A DNA stretch of 64,000 bases from JAVKFY01 sp040223615 (GCA_040223615.1 JAVKFY010000011.1:1-64000); one strand, 5' to 3'; shown: positions 9,096 to 17,454, numbered from the stretch's first letter. Program-made: numbers and translations. The notes: a model not told the origin generated them from the letters alone.

Positions 9096-9270
9096 AGTCT
9101 AACAGGGAGGCTTCACGTCTGGGAGACGTCAAGTTGGGCGGCCCAAAACTGGGGGGTTGTTGGGCTGCCCGCTCCGGCTAAGCCGGACAGGATGCTGCGT
9201 CGCAACATCCGTTAAACTATTTAAGACCCGTGAGCAGTCGATACCACCCCCAAGGCCGCACCGCTGCCAT
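9061..9270 (-). ncRNA. Candidate structured non-coding RNA ending in an intrinsic terminator
   Basis: The 344-base gap between the chemoreceptor gene and the LysR gene has no convincing ORF but folds well when read on the minus strand. Two stacked helices (9254-9259 with 9138-9143; 9246-9251 with 9152-9157) close the structure. A further helix (9232-9237 with 9165-9170) encloses three hairpins: a weak 5-bp one at 9212-9224, a perfect 9-bp stem at 9190-9210 and a 6-bp stem at 9173-9187. A separate perfect 6-bp hairpin lies at 9115-9129, and the transcript would end at the terminator at 9061-9095. I checked it against remembered signatures of 6S, SRP, tmRNA and RNase P RNAs and found none. The 5' end is not defined. 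It could instead be the long 3' UTR of the LysR transcript. Confidence 0.4.
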
Positions 9271-9278
9271 GCGAGGCG

Positions 9279-9295
9279 TGCATACCTTTTATGCA
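9279..9295. promoter_or_regulatory. Perfect dyad downstream of the LysR gene, candidate operator
   Basis: TGCATA and TATGCA form a perfect 6-5-6 inverted repeat just upstream of the candidate RNA when read on the minus strand. Its size fits a LysR-type or other dimeric regulator site. No promoter hexamers could be assigned with confidence around it. Confidence 0.3.
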
Positions 9296-9337
9296 ACTGT
9301 GACAGAAATGTAACGCGGCGGTGTTTTGTCGCGCCGC

Positions 9338-10228
9338 TCAGAAGCTCCACTGCTGCACCTTGCGCAGCAGGAAATCGCGGAACACCATGATCCGCTTGGT
9401 GTTTCTGAGCTCCTCCGGATACACGAAGAAGGTGTCGGACGACGGTCCGCCGACCTTGTGCAGCACCTGCACGACGCGGTTGTTGCCGTGGACCATGTAA
9501 TCCGGCAGCGCCGCCACGCCGAGGCCGCTCTCCACCGCCAGCAACAGCGCGTAGATGTTATTCACCTGCAGCCGGGCCTGGCGCGACTCGCCATCCGGCT
9601 TTCCGGCAGTGAGCATCCAGTTGACCGTGCGCAGGCTGGTCTGCGCCTCGGCGCCGTAGACGATCAGGTCGTGTTCGTCGAGGTCGTCGAGTGTCGACGG
9701 CGCGCCACGCTGCTTGATGTATTCCGGCGAGGCGTACATGTGGGTGTGGAAGGTGACCAGCTTGCGCTTCACCAGATCGGGCTGGTGCGGTTCGTTCAGG
9801 CGCAGGCCGACATCGGCCTCGCGCATCGACAGGTTGAGCTCACGGTCGTCGCAGATCAGCGTCAGCGACATGTCAGGATACAGGTCCAGGAATTCACGGA
9901 TGCGCGGCGTCAGCCAGGTCGAGCCAAAACCGACGGTGGTGGTCACGCGCAGTTCGCCGGTCGGCTTCTCCTTGCTGTCGGCCAGGATCGACTGCGCGAT
10001 CGACAGCCGGCCGGAGACGTCGTGCGCGGCGCGGTACAGCAGTTCGCCCTGCTCGGTCAGGATCAGGCCGCGGGCGTGGCGGTGGAACAGCGGCACGCCG
10101 AGATCATCCTCCAGGGCGCTGACCTGGCGGCTGACCGCCGACTGCGACAGCTTCAGCTCCTCACCGGCATGGGTGAAGCTGCCGGCCTGCGCGACGGCAT
10201 GGAAAATACGTAGCTTGTCCCAGTCCAA
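9338..10228 (-). CDS. LysR-family regulator, LsrB-like
   Basis: A 296-residue LysR-type transcription factor. The N-terminal winged helix-turn-helix (LDWDKLRIFHAVAQAGSFTH, LSQSAVSRQVSALEDDLG, LFHRHARGLILTEQGE) is followed by a periplasmic-binding-protein-like effector domain to the C-terminus. I start it at the TTG at 10228, where family members begin with (M)xWDKLRIF and a run of G lies upstream; another TTG at 10270 in the same frame would add 14 residues with no family support. It follows trxB by 57 bases (15 from the longer start), the same order as the oxidative-stress and cell-surface regulator LsrB in rhizobia, to which the HTH looks closest. That assignment is from memory of the family and needs a phylogeny. 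Effector and targets are unknown. Confidence 0.88.
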   Translation of the reverse strand: MDWDKLRIFHAVAQAGSFTHAGEELKLSQSAVSRQVSALEDDLGVPLFHRHARGLILTEQGELLYRAAHDVSGRLSIAQSILADSKEKPTGELRVTTTVGFGSTWLTPRIREFLDLYPDMSLTLICDDRELNLSMREADVGLRLNEPHQPDLVKRKLVTFHTHMYASPEYIKQRGAPSTLDDLDEHDLIVYGAEAQTSLRTVNWMLTAGKPDGESRQARLQVNNIYALLLAVESGLGVAALPDYMVHGNNRVVQVLHKVGGPSSDTFFVYPEELRNTKRIMVFRDFLLRKVQQWSF

Positions 10229-10285
10229 ACGAAACCCCCAGGCCGCGCGGCGGCCCGAAACCTCTCCCAAACAAACGAGCCGCGG

Positions 10286-11248
10286 CTATTCCGCCGCTTG
10301 CGCGGTCTCTAGCGCGGCCAGATAGCGCTCAGCCTCCAGGGCCGCCATGCAGCCCGTGCCGGCCGCGGTGACGGCCTGGCGGTAGTGTTTGTCCTGCACG
10401 TCACCGGCAGCGAACACGCCGGCGATGTTGGTGGCGGTCGAATCCGCCGCGGTGACGATGTAGCCGTCGCCGTCGATGTCGATCTGGCCGACGAACAGCT
10501 CGGTCGCCGGTTTGTGGCCGATGGCGACGAACATGCCGTCGACGGCGATGTCCCGGGTCGAGCCGTCGGTGGTCGACTTCAGCACCAGGCCGCTGACGCC
10601 GGGCGGCTCGCTGGTGCCCTTCACTTCCTCCACGACGTGGTTCCAGACCACCTCGATCTTCGGATTCTTAAACAGCCGGTCCTGCATGATCTTTTCCGCG
10701 CGCAGGCTGTCGCGGCGGTGGATCAGCGTGACCTTGGAGGCGAAGTTGGTCAGGAACAGCGCCTCCTCGACCGCGGTGTTGCCGCCGCCGACCACGGCGA
10801 CCGGCTTTTCGCGATAGAAGAACCCGTCGCAGGTGGCGCACGCCGACACCCCGAAGCCCTGGAACTTCTGCTCGCTGGGCAGGCCCAGCCACTTGGCTTG
10901 GGCGCCGGTGGAAATGATCAGCGCGTCGGCGGTGTAGACCTTGCCGCTGTCCCCGGTGCACCGGAACGGCCGACGGCCCAGGTCCACCTCGGTGACGATG
11001 TCGTGGATGATCTCGGTGCCGACGTGGGCCGCCTGGGCCTCGAACTGCTGCATCAGCCAGGGGCCCTGGATGACCTCGGCGAAACCCGGATAGTTCTCCA
11101 CGTCGGTGGTGATGGTCATCTGCCCGCCGGGTTGCAGGCCGTGCACCATCACCGGCTTTAGTCCGGCGCGCGCGGCATAGATGGCCGCCGTGGCACCAGC
11201 CGGACCAGACCCGAGGATCAGCACGCGGGAATGGAGGGTTTCAGCCAT
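10286..11248 (-). CDS. trxB: Thioredoxin-disulfide reductase
   Basis: The 320-residue flavoprotein transfers electrons from NADPH through FAD to thioredoxin in the cytoplasm. It has the N-terminal FAD Rossmann motif GSGPAGATAAIYAARA, the redox-active CATCDG (about residues 137-142), the NADPH motif VGGGNTAVEEALFL and the C-terminal FAD segment GVFAAGDVQDKHYRQA. Length and order of motifs match TrxB. It starts with ATG at 11248 and heads a two-gene unit with the LysR-type regulator downstream. The peptidase gene lies divergently on the other side of a 234-base region. Confidence 0.96.
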   Translation of the reverse strand: MAETLHSRVLILGSGPAGATAAIYAARAGLKPVMVHGLQPGGQMTITTDVENYPGFAEVIQGPWLMQQFEAQAAHVGTEIIHDIVTEVDLGRRPFRCTGDSGKVYTADALIISTGAQAKWLGLPSEQKFQGFGVSACATCDGFFYREKPVAVVGGGNTAVEEALFLTNFASKVTLIHRRDSLRAEKIMQDRLFKNPKIEVVWNHVVEEVKGTSEPPGVSGLVLKSTTDGSTRDIAVDGMFVAIGHKPATELFVGQIDIDGDGYIVTAADSTATNIAGVFAAGDVQDKHYRQAVTAAGTGCMAALEAERYLAALETAQAAE

Positions 11249-11482
11249 GTCGGGGCTCCACTGCGCGGCGCGCAGGGCGCCTCTTCGACGAGATGCAAAA
11301 GGTGCAGGTCAGCCCTGCTGTCATGTCACATGTAGGGTAGTTGAGATTAGGCAGCAAGGGCCAGTCCGGGACCGCCTTTCGGCCCGCCGATTGCAACATC
11401 GTTAGCAATCTCTTAACGTCCTGTCCAAAATCGGCACATAAACGGTACAAACGGCCAGGGCACAACAGGATGGCGCGCGGTC
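11249..11482. other. Divergent intergenic region, trxB / M64 peptidase
   Basis: The 234 bases hold no credible gene. A perfect dyad GATTGC-N10-GCAATC (11389-11410) lies in an AT-richer patch that probably contains promoters for one or both genes. No known regulator site is recognised. Confidence 0.35.
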
Positions 11483-13363
11483 ATGGGCTTGACCACACTG
11501 GTCAACAATGGCGATCCGGATAACCGGGTCGACATCGTCTTCCTTGGTGACGGCTATCGCGCCGCCGACATGCCGGCCTATTTCGCCGACGTCCAGGCGT
11601 TCGCCGACTATCTGTTCACCGGCGCCGCGCTGACCGAGCCGTTCGGGCGCTACGCCACCTATTTCAACGTCCACGCCATCGACGTCGCCTCGGTGCAGGC
11701 CGGCGCCGACGACCCGACGGCGGGCACCTTCGTCAACACCGCGCTGGGCTCCACCTACCTGTTCGACGGCGAGACCCAGCGGCTGCTCTACGTCGACGAC
11801 GATCTCGCGATCAACGCGCTGGAAGACGGCCTGGACGGCACCGGCGTGGTCGACGAGATGCGCTTCGTCGCCATCAACTCGGCGCAATATGGCGGCGGCG
11901 GCGGGCTGTTCGCGACCTATTCGGCCGGCAACGAGTCGGCAATGGAGATCGCGGTCCACGAGATCGCGCATTCTTTCGTCGCCCTGGCCGACGAGTATGA
12001 CGGTTTCGCCGACCCCTATACCGGCGCCGAGCCTGCCGACATCAACATCACCGCCGACCCGACCGGTTCCAAGTGGGCGCGCTGGCTCGGTTTCCAGGAC
12101 CCGATTCTCGGCCTGGTCGGCGCCTTCGAGGGCGGCGGCTACTACGACCAGGGCATCTACCGGCCGACCGCGAACTCCAAGATGCGCGAGCTCGAACGGC
12201 CGTTCGACCCGATCGCGCGCGAGGCCTTCGTGCTTGGCTTCTACGAGTTGGTCGACCCGCTGGACGACTTCTCGCAAAACGGCCAGTCGATGACGCTGAA
12301 CGCGGTGCAGGCGCTGTTCGTCGATCCGATCGACCCTGCCCTGATCCAGGTGGAATGGTCGCTGGACGGCACCATCGTGCAGACCGGCGGTTTGACGCTC
12401 GACGTAGCGTCCCTCGGGCTGGAGATGAACAACACCTACCAGGTCAGCGTGCGGGCCTATGACGATACCGACTGGGTGCGCCTGGACCGCTCCAGCCTGG
12501 AGCAGACGGTAACCTGGACCTTCGCGTTGTGGGAGCCGGTGAGCGGCGGCGGCGGCGCCGACACACTGGCCGGCACGGCCGACAACGACCGGCTGATCGG
12601 CGAGGGCGGCGACGACGTGCTGAACGGCGATGCCGGCAACGACGAGCTGATCGGCGACTCGCTGACCACGGCGGGCGTCTCCGGCAACGACACCCTGAAC
12701 GGCGGCGCCGGCGACGACTTCGCCTGGGGCCAGGGCGGCAATGACCTGCTGCAGGGTGGCGCCGGCAACGATTCGCTGTTCGGCAATCTCGGCGACGATA
12801 CCGTGCAAGGCGGCGTCGGCGACGACCTGATCCGCGGCCATCCCGGCGACGACATCCTCGACGGCGAGGCCGGCAACGACACGATCTTCGGCGGTGCCGA
12901 CAATGACAGCCTGGATGGCAGGGACGGCGTCGACGTGCTGAACGGCAATTCCGGCTTCGACACGGTGAACGGCGGCGCCGGCAACGACACCTTGCGCGGC
13001 CAGGGCGGCCGCGATGCGCTCAACGGCGATGCCGGCAACGACCTGCTGGTCGGCATGGCCGGCTTCGACACGCTGAACGGCGGCGACGGCAATGACACGC
13101 TGATCGGCGGGCCGGCCGACGATACCCTGACCGGCGGCGCCGGCGTCGACATCTTCACCTTCGGGGCCGACCAGGGCGCCAACACGGTGACCGACTATGC
13201 CGACGGCACCGACATGATCCAGGTGGCGGGCGTTTCCGGCTTCGGCGACCTGGCGCTCACCAGCACGCCCGACGGGACCCAGATCGCGTTCCTGGGTACC
13301 ACCGTGCTGCTGCAGGACGTCGCCATCGGCCAGCTCTCGGCCAGCGACTTCATCTTCAGTTGA
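11483..13363 (+). CDS. Secreted M64-type metallopeptidase with RTX calcium-binding repeats
   Basis: The 626-residue protein joins a peptidase domain to a type I secretion module. Residues 1-260 match the M64 (IgA peptidase-like) family: VDIVFLGDGYRAADMPAYFA near the start and the zinc site VHEIAHSFVALADEYD, with HEIAH at residues 159-163 and an ADE that could supply the third ligand. Residues about 350-560 are glycine/aspartate nonapeptide RTX repeats (GGAGNDTLRG, GGDGNDTLIG and others) that bind calcium. The tail with hydrophobic VLLQDVAIGQL and DFIFS resembles a T1SS signal. There is no N-terminal signal peptide, consistent with type I export. No ABC/MFP/OMP exporter genes are present in this window. 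Start ATG at 11483 is the first plausible one; its ribosome site is weak. Confidence 0.88.
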   Translation: MGLTTLVNNGDPDNRVDIVFLGDGYRAADMPAYFADVQAFADYLFTGAALTEPFGRYATYFNVHAIDVASVQAGADDPTAGTFVNTALGSTYLFDGETQRLLYVDDDLAINALEDGLDGTGVVDEMRFVAINSAQYGGGGGLFATYSAGNESAMEIAVHEIAHSFVALADEYDGFADPYTGAEPADINITADPTGSKWARWLGFQDPILGLVGAFEGGGYYDQGIYRPTANSKMRELERPFDPIAREAFVLGFYELVDPLDDFSQNGQSMTLNAVQALFVDPIDPALIQVEWSLDGTIVQTGGLTLDVASLGLEMNNTYQVSVRAYDDTDWVRLDRSSLEQTVTWTFALWEPVSGGGGADTLAGTADNDRLIGEGGDDVLNGDAGNDELIGDSLTTAGVSGNDTLNGGAGDDFAWGQGGNDLLQGGAGNDSLFGNLGDDTVQGGVGDDLIRGHPGDDILDGEAGNDTIFGGADNDSLDGRDGVDVLNGNSGFDTVNGGAGNDTLRGQGGRDALNGDAGNDLLVGMAGFDTLNGGDGNDTLIGGPADDTLTGGAGVDIFTFGADQGANTVTDYADGTDMIQVAGVSGFGDLALTSTPDGTQIAFLGTTVLLQDVAIGQLSASDFIFS

Positions 13364-13421
13364 CGGTGCGCAATCGTGGCGCCGGTTATACACTGGCTAC
13401 GCTTTCGGCTTGGAGACCGTG

Positions 13422-13568
13422 ATGGATCGGGACCGACTCAACCGACCGACGAACGCCTACGAACAGGGTGCAAGAGTGTCGAACTTCCCCGCTTCGGGCT
13501 TCGGCCTGGTCGGGCTGACGGTCTTCGCGATCCTTGTCGTCGGCATCGCCGTGCTGTTTATCTTCTGA
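13422..13568 (+). CDS. 48-residue single-pass membrane protein, unknown function
   Basis: A short ORF between the peptidase gene and the convergent large hypothetical gene. It starts with ATG at 13422 behind a GGAG a suitable distance upstream and ends with TGA at 13566-13568. The product has a polar N-terminal half (MDRDRLNRPTNAYEQG) and one hydrophobic helix (about residues 27-48, FGLVGLTVFAILVVGIAVLF), ending directly after the helix. It is too short for most ORF cut-offs. The ribosome site and clean membrane segment argue that it is real; no family is recognised. Confidence 0.55.
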   Translation: MDRDRLNRPTNAYEQGARVSNFPASGFGLVGLTVFAILVVGIAVLFIF

Positions 13569-13581
13569 GCACGGCGCGGCC

Positions 13582-15516
13582 TCAGAACCCGAACATGTGG
13601 TCCAGGCTGAAGGCCTGACCGTCGCGGATCAGGCCGTGGTAGCCGAACAGGCGGCAGGTGGCGTCGCGGATCTGCACGTGCGCGGTTCCGCCGGCCTTGC
13701 GCAAATCGGCGGCATCGAAGGTCTCCGACACGCGCCAGAAGCGCGATCCGCCGCACGGGATCGCCAGCGGCGCCGTCGCCACCTCCGCCCCATCGCCGTC
13801 GATCAGGCGCAGCTCCGTGGTCGAGGTCGGGTGCCAGGCCCGCGAGGCCGGGTAGATCAAATGGCAGAAGGCGTCGTCGTCGCCGCCCAGGCGCAGGAAC
13901 AGCCGCGTCGACAGGCCCGGCGCGCGGCCAGCGTAGGACTGCGGCTCGTCGCGCAGGGTAACGGCCATGTTGAACATGTGGCTGCCGAAACTGGTGTCGG
14001 CGCCGTGGCCGGAGCGGCGCAGCACGTAGCGGCCCAGCGCGTGCAGCCAGCCATCGGCCTCGCCACCATCGCGGAAGTCGTAGACCAGCTCCAGGTGGCC
14101 GTAGCCGCTGGGCAAGTTGGCGCCGGTCTCCTCCATCCAGGAGTCGACGTCGATCACCGGCATCTCGTGCCGCGCCAGGCGGCCGAGAAATCGCTCGTCG
14201 ACCGGCGCGCCCTCGGCATCGATCAGCAACACCTTCAACGGCAGCTCGGCCTGCTCGCGGGCCATCGGCGTCGGCAGCGCGTAGGTCGCGAACTCGACCT
14301 TCGGCGGCACCGGCAGCGGCATGATGAAGCCCTTGCCGAGATGCGGCGCCAGCTCGCGGATGCGCGGGTCGGGCTTCAGGTCGGTGCGCTCGACATTGGC
14401 ATGCGCGATGTGGCGGTGGCCGTTGCCGCGCACGACCTCGTAGCGCGGGCGCACGAAATGCTTGCCGGCATCGACCTCGATCTGCGTCGGCCAGGCGAGA
14501 TCGGGCAGCAGCGCGCCGCAGTCGATCGCGACCGTGGCAAAGGGCGCGATGTCGTGTTCGTAGGCCGCGGCCGCGTCGCTGCCCATCGGATTCAGCTTCA
14601 CCGTGCCGGCCGGGATCGGCACGGGGTGCGAGTTCTGCACCCACAGCATGACCCGCTCGCCCGGCGCCGGGGCCGGCACGCCGGCATACCAGGCCGCCGG
14701 CCAGGCGTTGGCGTCGTGGCTGCATGACAGCGTCTTCGCGTCATCGCCATAGGTGTCGAGCGCGTACTTCACCACCTCGTGGCCCTTCACAGCGAGGGCG
14801 TGGATGAACAGCGAGCCGCAGAAATCGTCCAGGCCGAACCGCGCGCGGATCTCGGCGCTGTCGAGCACGAAGGCGCCGCCGGCCGGCGGCAGGTCCTGCT
14901 CCCAGGTCGCCAGCACGCCGCCCTGGCCATCGAACAGCCGCAGCCACAGGCGTGGCGCCTTGGCGCCGTAGAGTGACCAGTAGTTGGCGCCGACGACGCG
15001 GGTATGATGGCCCGGCTGGTCGCGGAACAGGGCGAAGTTGGTGGCGAAGTTGATCGGCGCGAGGTAGTCGCCGGGCGCGCTGACCATCCCGGCCGGCAGC
15101 GCCAGCGGGTCGAGCGTCACCACGTCGATGCCGTCGGGCAGCAGGTGGGCGATCTGCCCCACCAACTTGGCGGCGCCGAAAGCGGCGATCAGGATCGCGT
15201 CGTGGCCGGGGTGCAACTCGGTGACCGGTTTCGGCTGTTGACCCAGCAGCGGCCGCTCCAGGTCTTCCAGGCGCTGCACGTAGACCGCGCCGGCCAGCGC
15301 CGCCAGCGGATAGAACTGGTCCACCACCTCGACATGGCCCAGCGGGTCGTAGACGGCGAGGTTCTTGGCTTGGGCCAGGCGGGCGCGCCAGGCCGGCGCC
15401 GCTTCCCCCGCCAGCGGGTGGCCCAGCGCCTTGAACAGCGTGCGCCCGCCGGCATTGCCGCCGAAACCGCCGCCGCCGAAGGCTGGATTCACATAAGTGT
15501 CGATCTGCAGGGCCAT
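13582..15516 (-). CDS. Large conserved-looking protein of unknown function (644 residues)
   Basis: I do not recognise a family. The protein has no signal peptide or membrane helix and starts MALQIDTYVNPAFGGGGFGG. Its early part contains patterns like a nucleotide- or sugar-handling fold (DAILIAAFGAAKLVGQIAHL, GIDVVTLDPLALP). The middle has repeated beta-sandwich-like stretches (LWLRLFDGQGGVLATWEQ; VMLWVQNSHPVPIPAGTVKL; TRLFLRLGGDDDAFCHLIYP) and asks for a carbohydrate- or cofactor-binding reading, but no catalytic motif stands out. Codon use looks like its neighbours, and the length of uninterrupted frame with ATG at 15516 supports a real gene. A palindromic dispersed repeat separates it from the upstream ELM1-family gene on the same strand. 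Confidence 0.75.
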   Translation of the reverse strand: MALQIDTYVNPAFGGGGFGGNAGGRTLFKALGHPLAGEAAPAWRARLAQAKNLAVYDPLGHVEVVDQFYPLAALAGAVYVQRLEDLERPLLGQQPKPVTELHPGHDAILIAAFGAAKLVGQIAHLLPDGIDVVTLDPLALPAGMVSAPGDYLAPINFATNFALFRDQPGHHTRVVGANYWSLYGAKAPRLWLRLFDGQGGVLATWEQDLPPAGGAFVLDSAEIRARFGLDDFCGSLFIHALAVKGHEVVKYALDTYGDDAKTLSCSHDANAWPAAWYAGVPAPAPGERVMLWVQNSHPVPIPAGTVKLNPMGSDAAAAYEHDIAPFATVAIDCGALLPDLAWPTQIEVDAGKHFVRPRYEVVRGNGHRHIAHANVERTDLKPDPRIRELAPHLGKGFIMPLPVPPKVEFATYALPTPMAREQAELPLKVLLIDAEGAPVDERFLGRLARHEMPVIDVDSWMEETGANLPSGYGHLELVYDFRDGGEADGWLHALGRYVLRRSGHGADTSFGSHMFNMAVTLRDEPQSYAGRAPGLSTRLFLRLGGDDDAFCHLIYPASRAWHPTSTTELRLIDGDGAEVATAPLAIPCGGSRFWRVSETFDAADLRKAGGTAHVQIRDATCRLFGYHGLIRDGQAFSLDHMFGF

Positions 15517-15527
15517 GGTGTCTTCTT

Positions 15528-15619
15528 GTAGCCCGGATGAAGCGTCAGCGTAATCCGGGACAGCCGTGGACGATGTGCGACCGGTGGTCCCGGATTTCGC
15601 GGCGCTGCATCCGGGCTAC
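15528..15619. repeat. Dispersed palindromic element, copy 1
   Basis: The 92-base element begins GTAGCCCGGATGAAGCG and ends GCATCCGGGCTAC, its inverted complement, with inner arms AATCCGGGA and TCCCGGATT. A second copy with the same arms but a different centre is at 23166-23252. It can form a long hairpin. It overlaps the stop codon of the ELM1-family gene (15616-15618) and lies just upstream of the large unknown gene, so it could act as an intercistronic terminator or mRNA stabiliser. Confidence 0.8.
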
Positions 15620-16587
15620 GAAGGGGATCGCATCCGCAGCCGCCGGACGATCTCGCGCGCCACGTCTGCGGTATCATCGAGGGGCGGGTATGTCCAGGAT
15701 TCGAGCCCCTCGCCCAGCAGGCGGGTGTAGCCGGCCTCGCGCATGTTGCGGTGAAACGCCTGGAACTTGCGCGTGCCGCCGGCCAGCGGCAGCACGTGCA
15801 CCGGCTTGCCGGTGGCGCAGGCCTCGGAGACCATCGAGATCGAGTCGGGCGAGACCACGACGTGGTCGGCCAGCCCGAGATAGCCGAAATACGGGTTCTC
15901 GCCTTGCAGGTCCCAGACCTGTGCCGGCACGTCCGCCAGGCCGGCGATCAGGCGGACGACATTGTCATCGCCGGTGCGCCGCGACGGCGTGACCAGCAGG
16001 CTGGCACCCTCCCGCACGGCGATGGCGGCCAGGCGGCGGCACCAGTCGTCGATCTCGTCGGCGTCGATCCGGTAGCTGCCGTTCGACCCGCCGATCAGCA
16101 CCGTGACGTAGGGCCGCGACAGGTGCGCCACTTTCGGCGCCCAGGTCTCGGCCTCCTCGGCCAGTCGTTCGGCCGTCACCCGGTGCAGCGCGCCGGTGGT
16201 GGGATAGATGTTCTCGCCTTCCAGACCGTCGTGGCGCGGCGGGGCCAGCAGGTCGAACCGCGACGGCGCGACGTGCGGGTCCTGGATATGGACGGTAAAG
16301 GTCTTCCCGGCGCTGCGCCGGCGGATCGCCATTGCATAGGGCACCGAGCGGCGGCCGCAGGTGATCAGCAGGTCGGGCCAGGGCGGTTGCAAGCTGTCGG
16401 AAGCTTCGCCCAGCGCCCTGAACGGCGCCGGCCACCAGCCCGGCGGCAGCCACGTCCACGGCGCGCGCGGGCGGATGCGCTTGACCTCGGGCCGGAATCC
16501 CGCCGCCTCGGCCAGGCCGCGGCACTGGTTCTCCATGCCGGCATGCCCCTCGCTCAGCACCCAGCAGGTCGCGGCGGTCTCGGACAT
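15616..16587 (-). CDS. ELM1 (DUF1022) family protein
   Basis: The roughly 323-residue protein resembles the family named after the plant mitochondrial fission factor ELM1. Its bacterial members look like GT-B-type glycosyltransferases and have no established function. Supporting segments are CWVLSEGHAGMENQCRGLAEA near the N-terminus, LLITCGRRSVPYAMAIRR, VTVLIGGSNGSYRID and the late DHVVVSPDSISMVSEACATGKPVHVLPL, a donor-binding-like region. I use ATG at 16587 because MSETAATCWVLSEG is the natural start; a TTG at 16662 would add 25 unsupported residues. It is divergent from the Lrp/AsnC regulator gene with about 100 bases between them. Confidence 0.85.
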   Translation of the reverse strand: MSETAATCWVLSEGHAGMENQCRGLAEAAGFRPEVKRIRPRAPWTWLPPGWWPAPFRALGEASDSLQPPWPDLLITCGRRSVPYAMAIRRRSAGKTFTVHIQDPHVAPSRFDLLAPPRHDGLEGENIYPTTGALHRVTAERLAEEAETWAPKVAHLSRPYVTVLIGGSNGSYRIDADEIDDWCRRLAAIAVREGASLLVTPSRRTGDDNVVRLIAGLADVPAQVWDLQGENPYFGYLGLADHVVVSPDSISMVSEACATGKPVHVLPLAGGTRKFQAFHRNMREAGYTRLLGEGLESWTYPPLDDTADVAREIVRRLRMRSPS

Positions 16588-16688
16588 CTGTTTTCCGCTG
16601 ATCGGCGGCGCCGCTGGCGCCACGGGCGCGCCGGTAATAATATTGCGCAACGCCTCGCGCAAGGACCGCGCGACCAGAGGGGCACATT

Positions 16689-17177
16689 ATGCAGCGCGTC
16701 AAGCTGGACGCTATCGACCGTCGCATCCTGGAAACGCTGCGCGACGACGGGCGCATCACCAACGTGGCACTGGCCGAAAAGGTCGGCATCTCGGCGCCGC
16801 CGTGCCTGCGCCGGGTGCGCGCGCTGGAGGAGGCCGGCTTCATCCGCGGCTACCACGCCGAGCTCAACGCTGGCCTGCTCGGCTACGAGATGACGGTGTT
16901 CTGCTGGGTCGGGCTGCACAGCCAGGCCGAGCCCGACCTGGAGGCATTCGAGGCCATGGTCGCCAAGTGGCCGGCGGTGCGCGAGTGCCACATGCTCTCC
17001 GGGGAAGCCGATTTCGTGCTGAAATGCGTCGCCAAGAGCTGGGACGCCTGGCAACATTTTCTCACCCACGAGCTCACCCCGGCCCCGAACGTCGCCAGCG
17101 TCAAGACCGCGCCGGTGCTGCGCCACTCCAAGAGCCTGCCGGGCGTGCCGCTGGACGCGGCCGTGGCGGCGGGCTGA
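16689..17177 (+). CDS. Lrp/AsnC-family transcriptional regulator
   Basis: A 162-residue regulator. The N-terminal helix-turn-helix (LDAIDRRILETLRDDGRITN, LAEKVGISAPPCLRRVRALE) is followed by the RAM/ligand-binding domain (about residues 70-145, with ECHMLSGEADFVLKCVAKSW), the standard architecture. Such proteins sense amino acids and often regulate neighbouring or amino-acid genes. It is divergent from the ELM1-family gene. The glycine cleavage operon lies 1.2 kb away, but nothing in the sequence ties the regulator to it. ATG at 16689 gives the canonical start length. Confidence 0.92.
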   Translation: MQRVKLDAIDRRILETLRDDGRITNVALAEKVGISAPPCLRRVRALEEAGFIRGYHAELNAGLLGYEMTVFCWVGLHSQAEPDLEAFEAMVAKWPAVRECHMLSGEADFVLKCVAKSWDAWQHFLTHELTPAPNVASVKTAPVLRHSKSLPGVPLDAAVAAG

Positions 17178-17244
17178 CAGTCCGGCTTGACGCGCGTCGG
17201 GCGGCTCTCCAGGCTTTTCCCATAATCATGAATGGGAGGCCAGA

Positions 17245-17454
17245 ATGAGCGACACATTCATCAAGACCGAAGTCGTTGGCACGTCGACCGAGTCGGTGAG
17301 CGACGCGATCCAGAGCGCGCTGGCGACCGCCGGCCAGACGATCCGCAACATGGACTGGTTCGAGGTCGTCGACGTGCGCGGCTCGATCAGCGACGGCAAG
17401 GTCTCGGCCTATCAGGTCACCCTGAAAATCGGCTTCCGCTACCAGAAGAGCTAA
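17245..17454 (+). CDS. Dodecin flavin-binding protein, copy 1
   Basis: The 69-residue protein belongs to the dodecins, small proteins that assemble into hollow dodecamers and store or buffer FMN, riboflavin or FAD. The family pattern is complete: VVGTSTESVSDAIQSALATA, the flavin-stacking tryptophan in NMDWFEV, DVRGSISDGKVSAYQVTLKI and a terminal GFRY. The ribosome site GGGAGG lies a good distance before ATG 17245. A second dodecin is encoded at 18159. Its TAA stop at 17452-17454 interlocks with the TAG of the convergent quinone-reductase gene (sequence CTAA). Confidence 0.93.
   Translation: MSDTFIKTEVVGTSTESVSDAIQSALATAGQTIRNMDWFEVVDVRGSISDGKVSAYQVTLKIGFRYQKS

Noticed and set aside
9217..9270. 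17-codon ORF (starting MAAVRPWGWYR) in the RNA candidate, possible leader peptide
   Set aside because: No ribosome site, and the helices run across it; kept as chance.
9129..9350. Minus-strand 73-codon ORF after the LysR gene
   Set aside because: It overlaps the LysR 3' end, shows no ribosome site and no domain; structure and terminator suggest RNA instead.
12540..13140. DNA repeats in the peptidase gene
   Set aside because: Same explanation: RTX codons, not a mobile or regulatory repeat.
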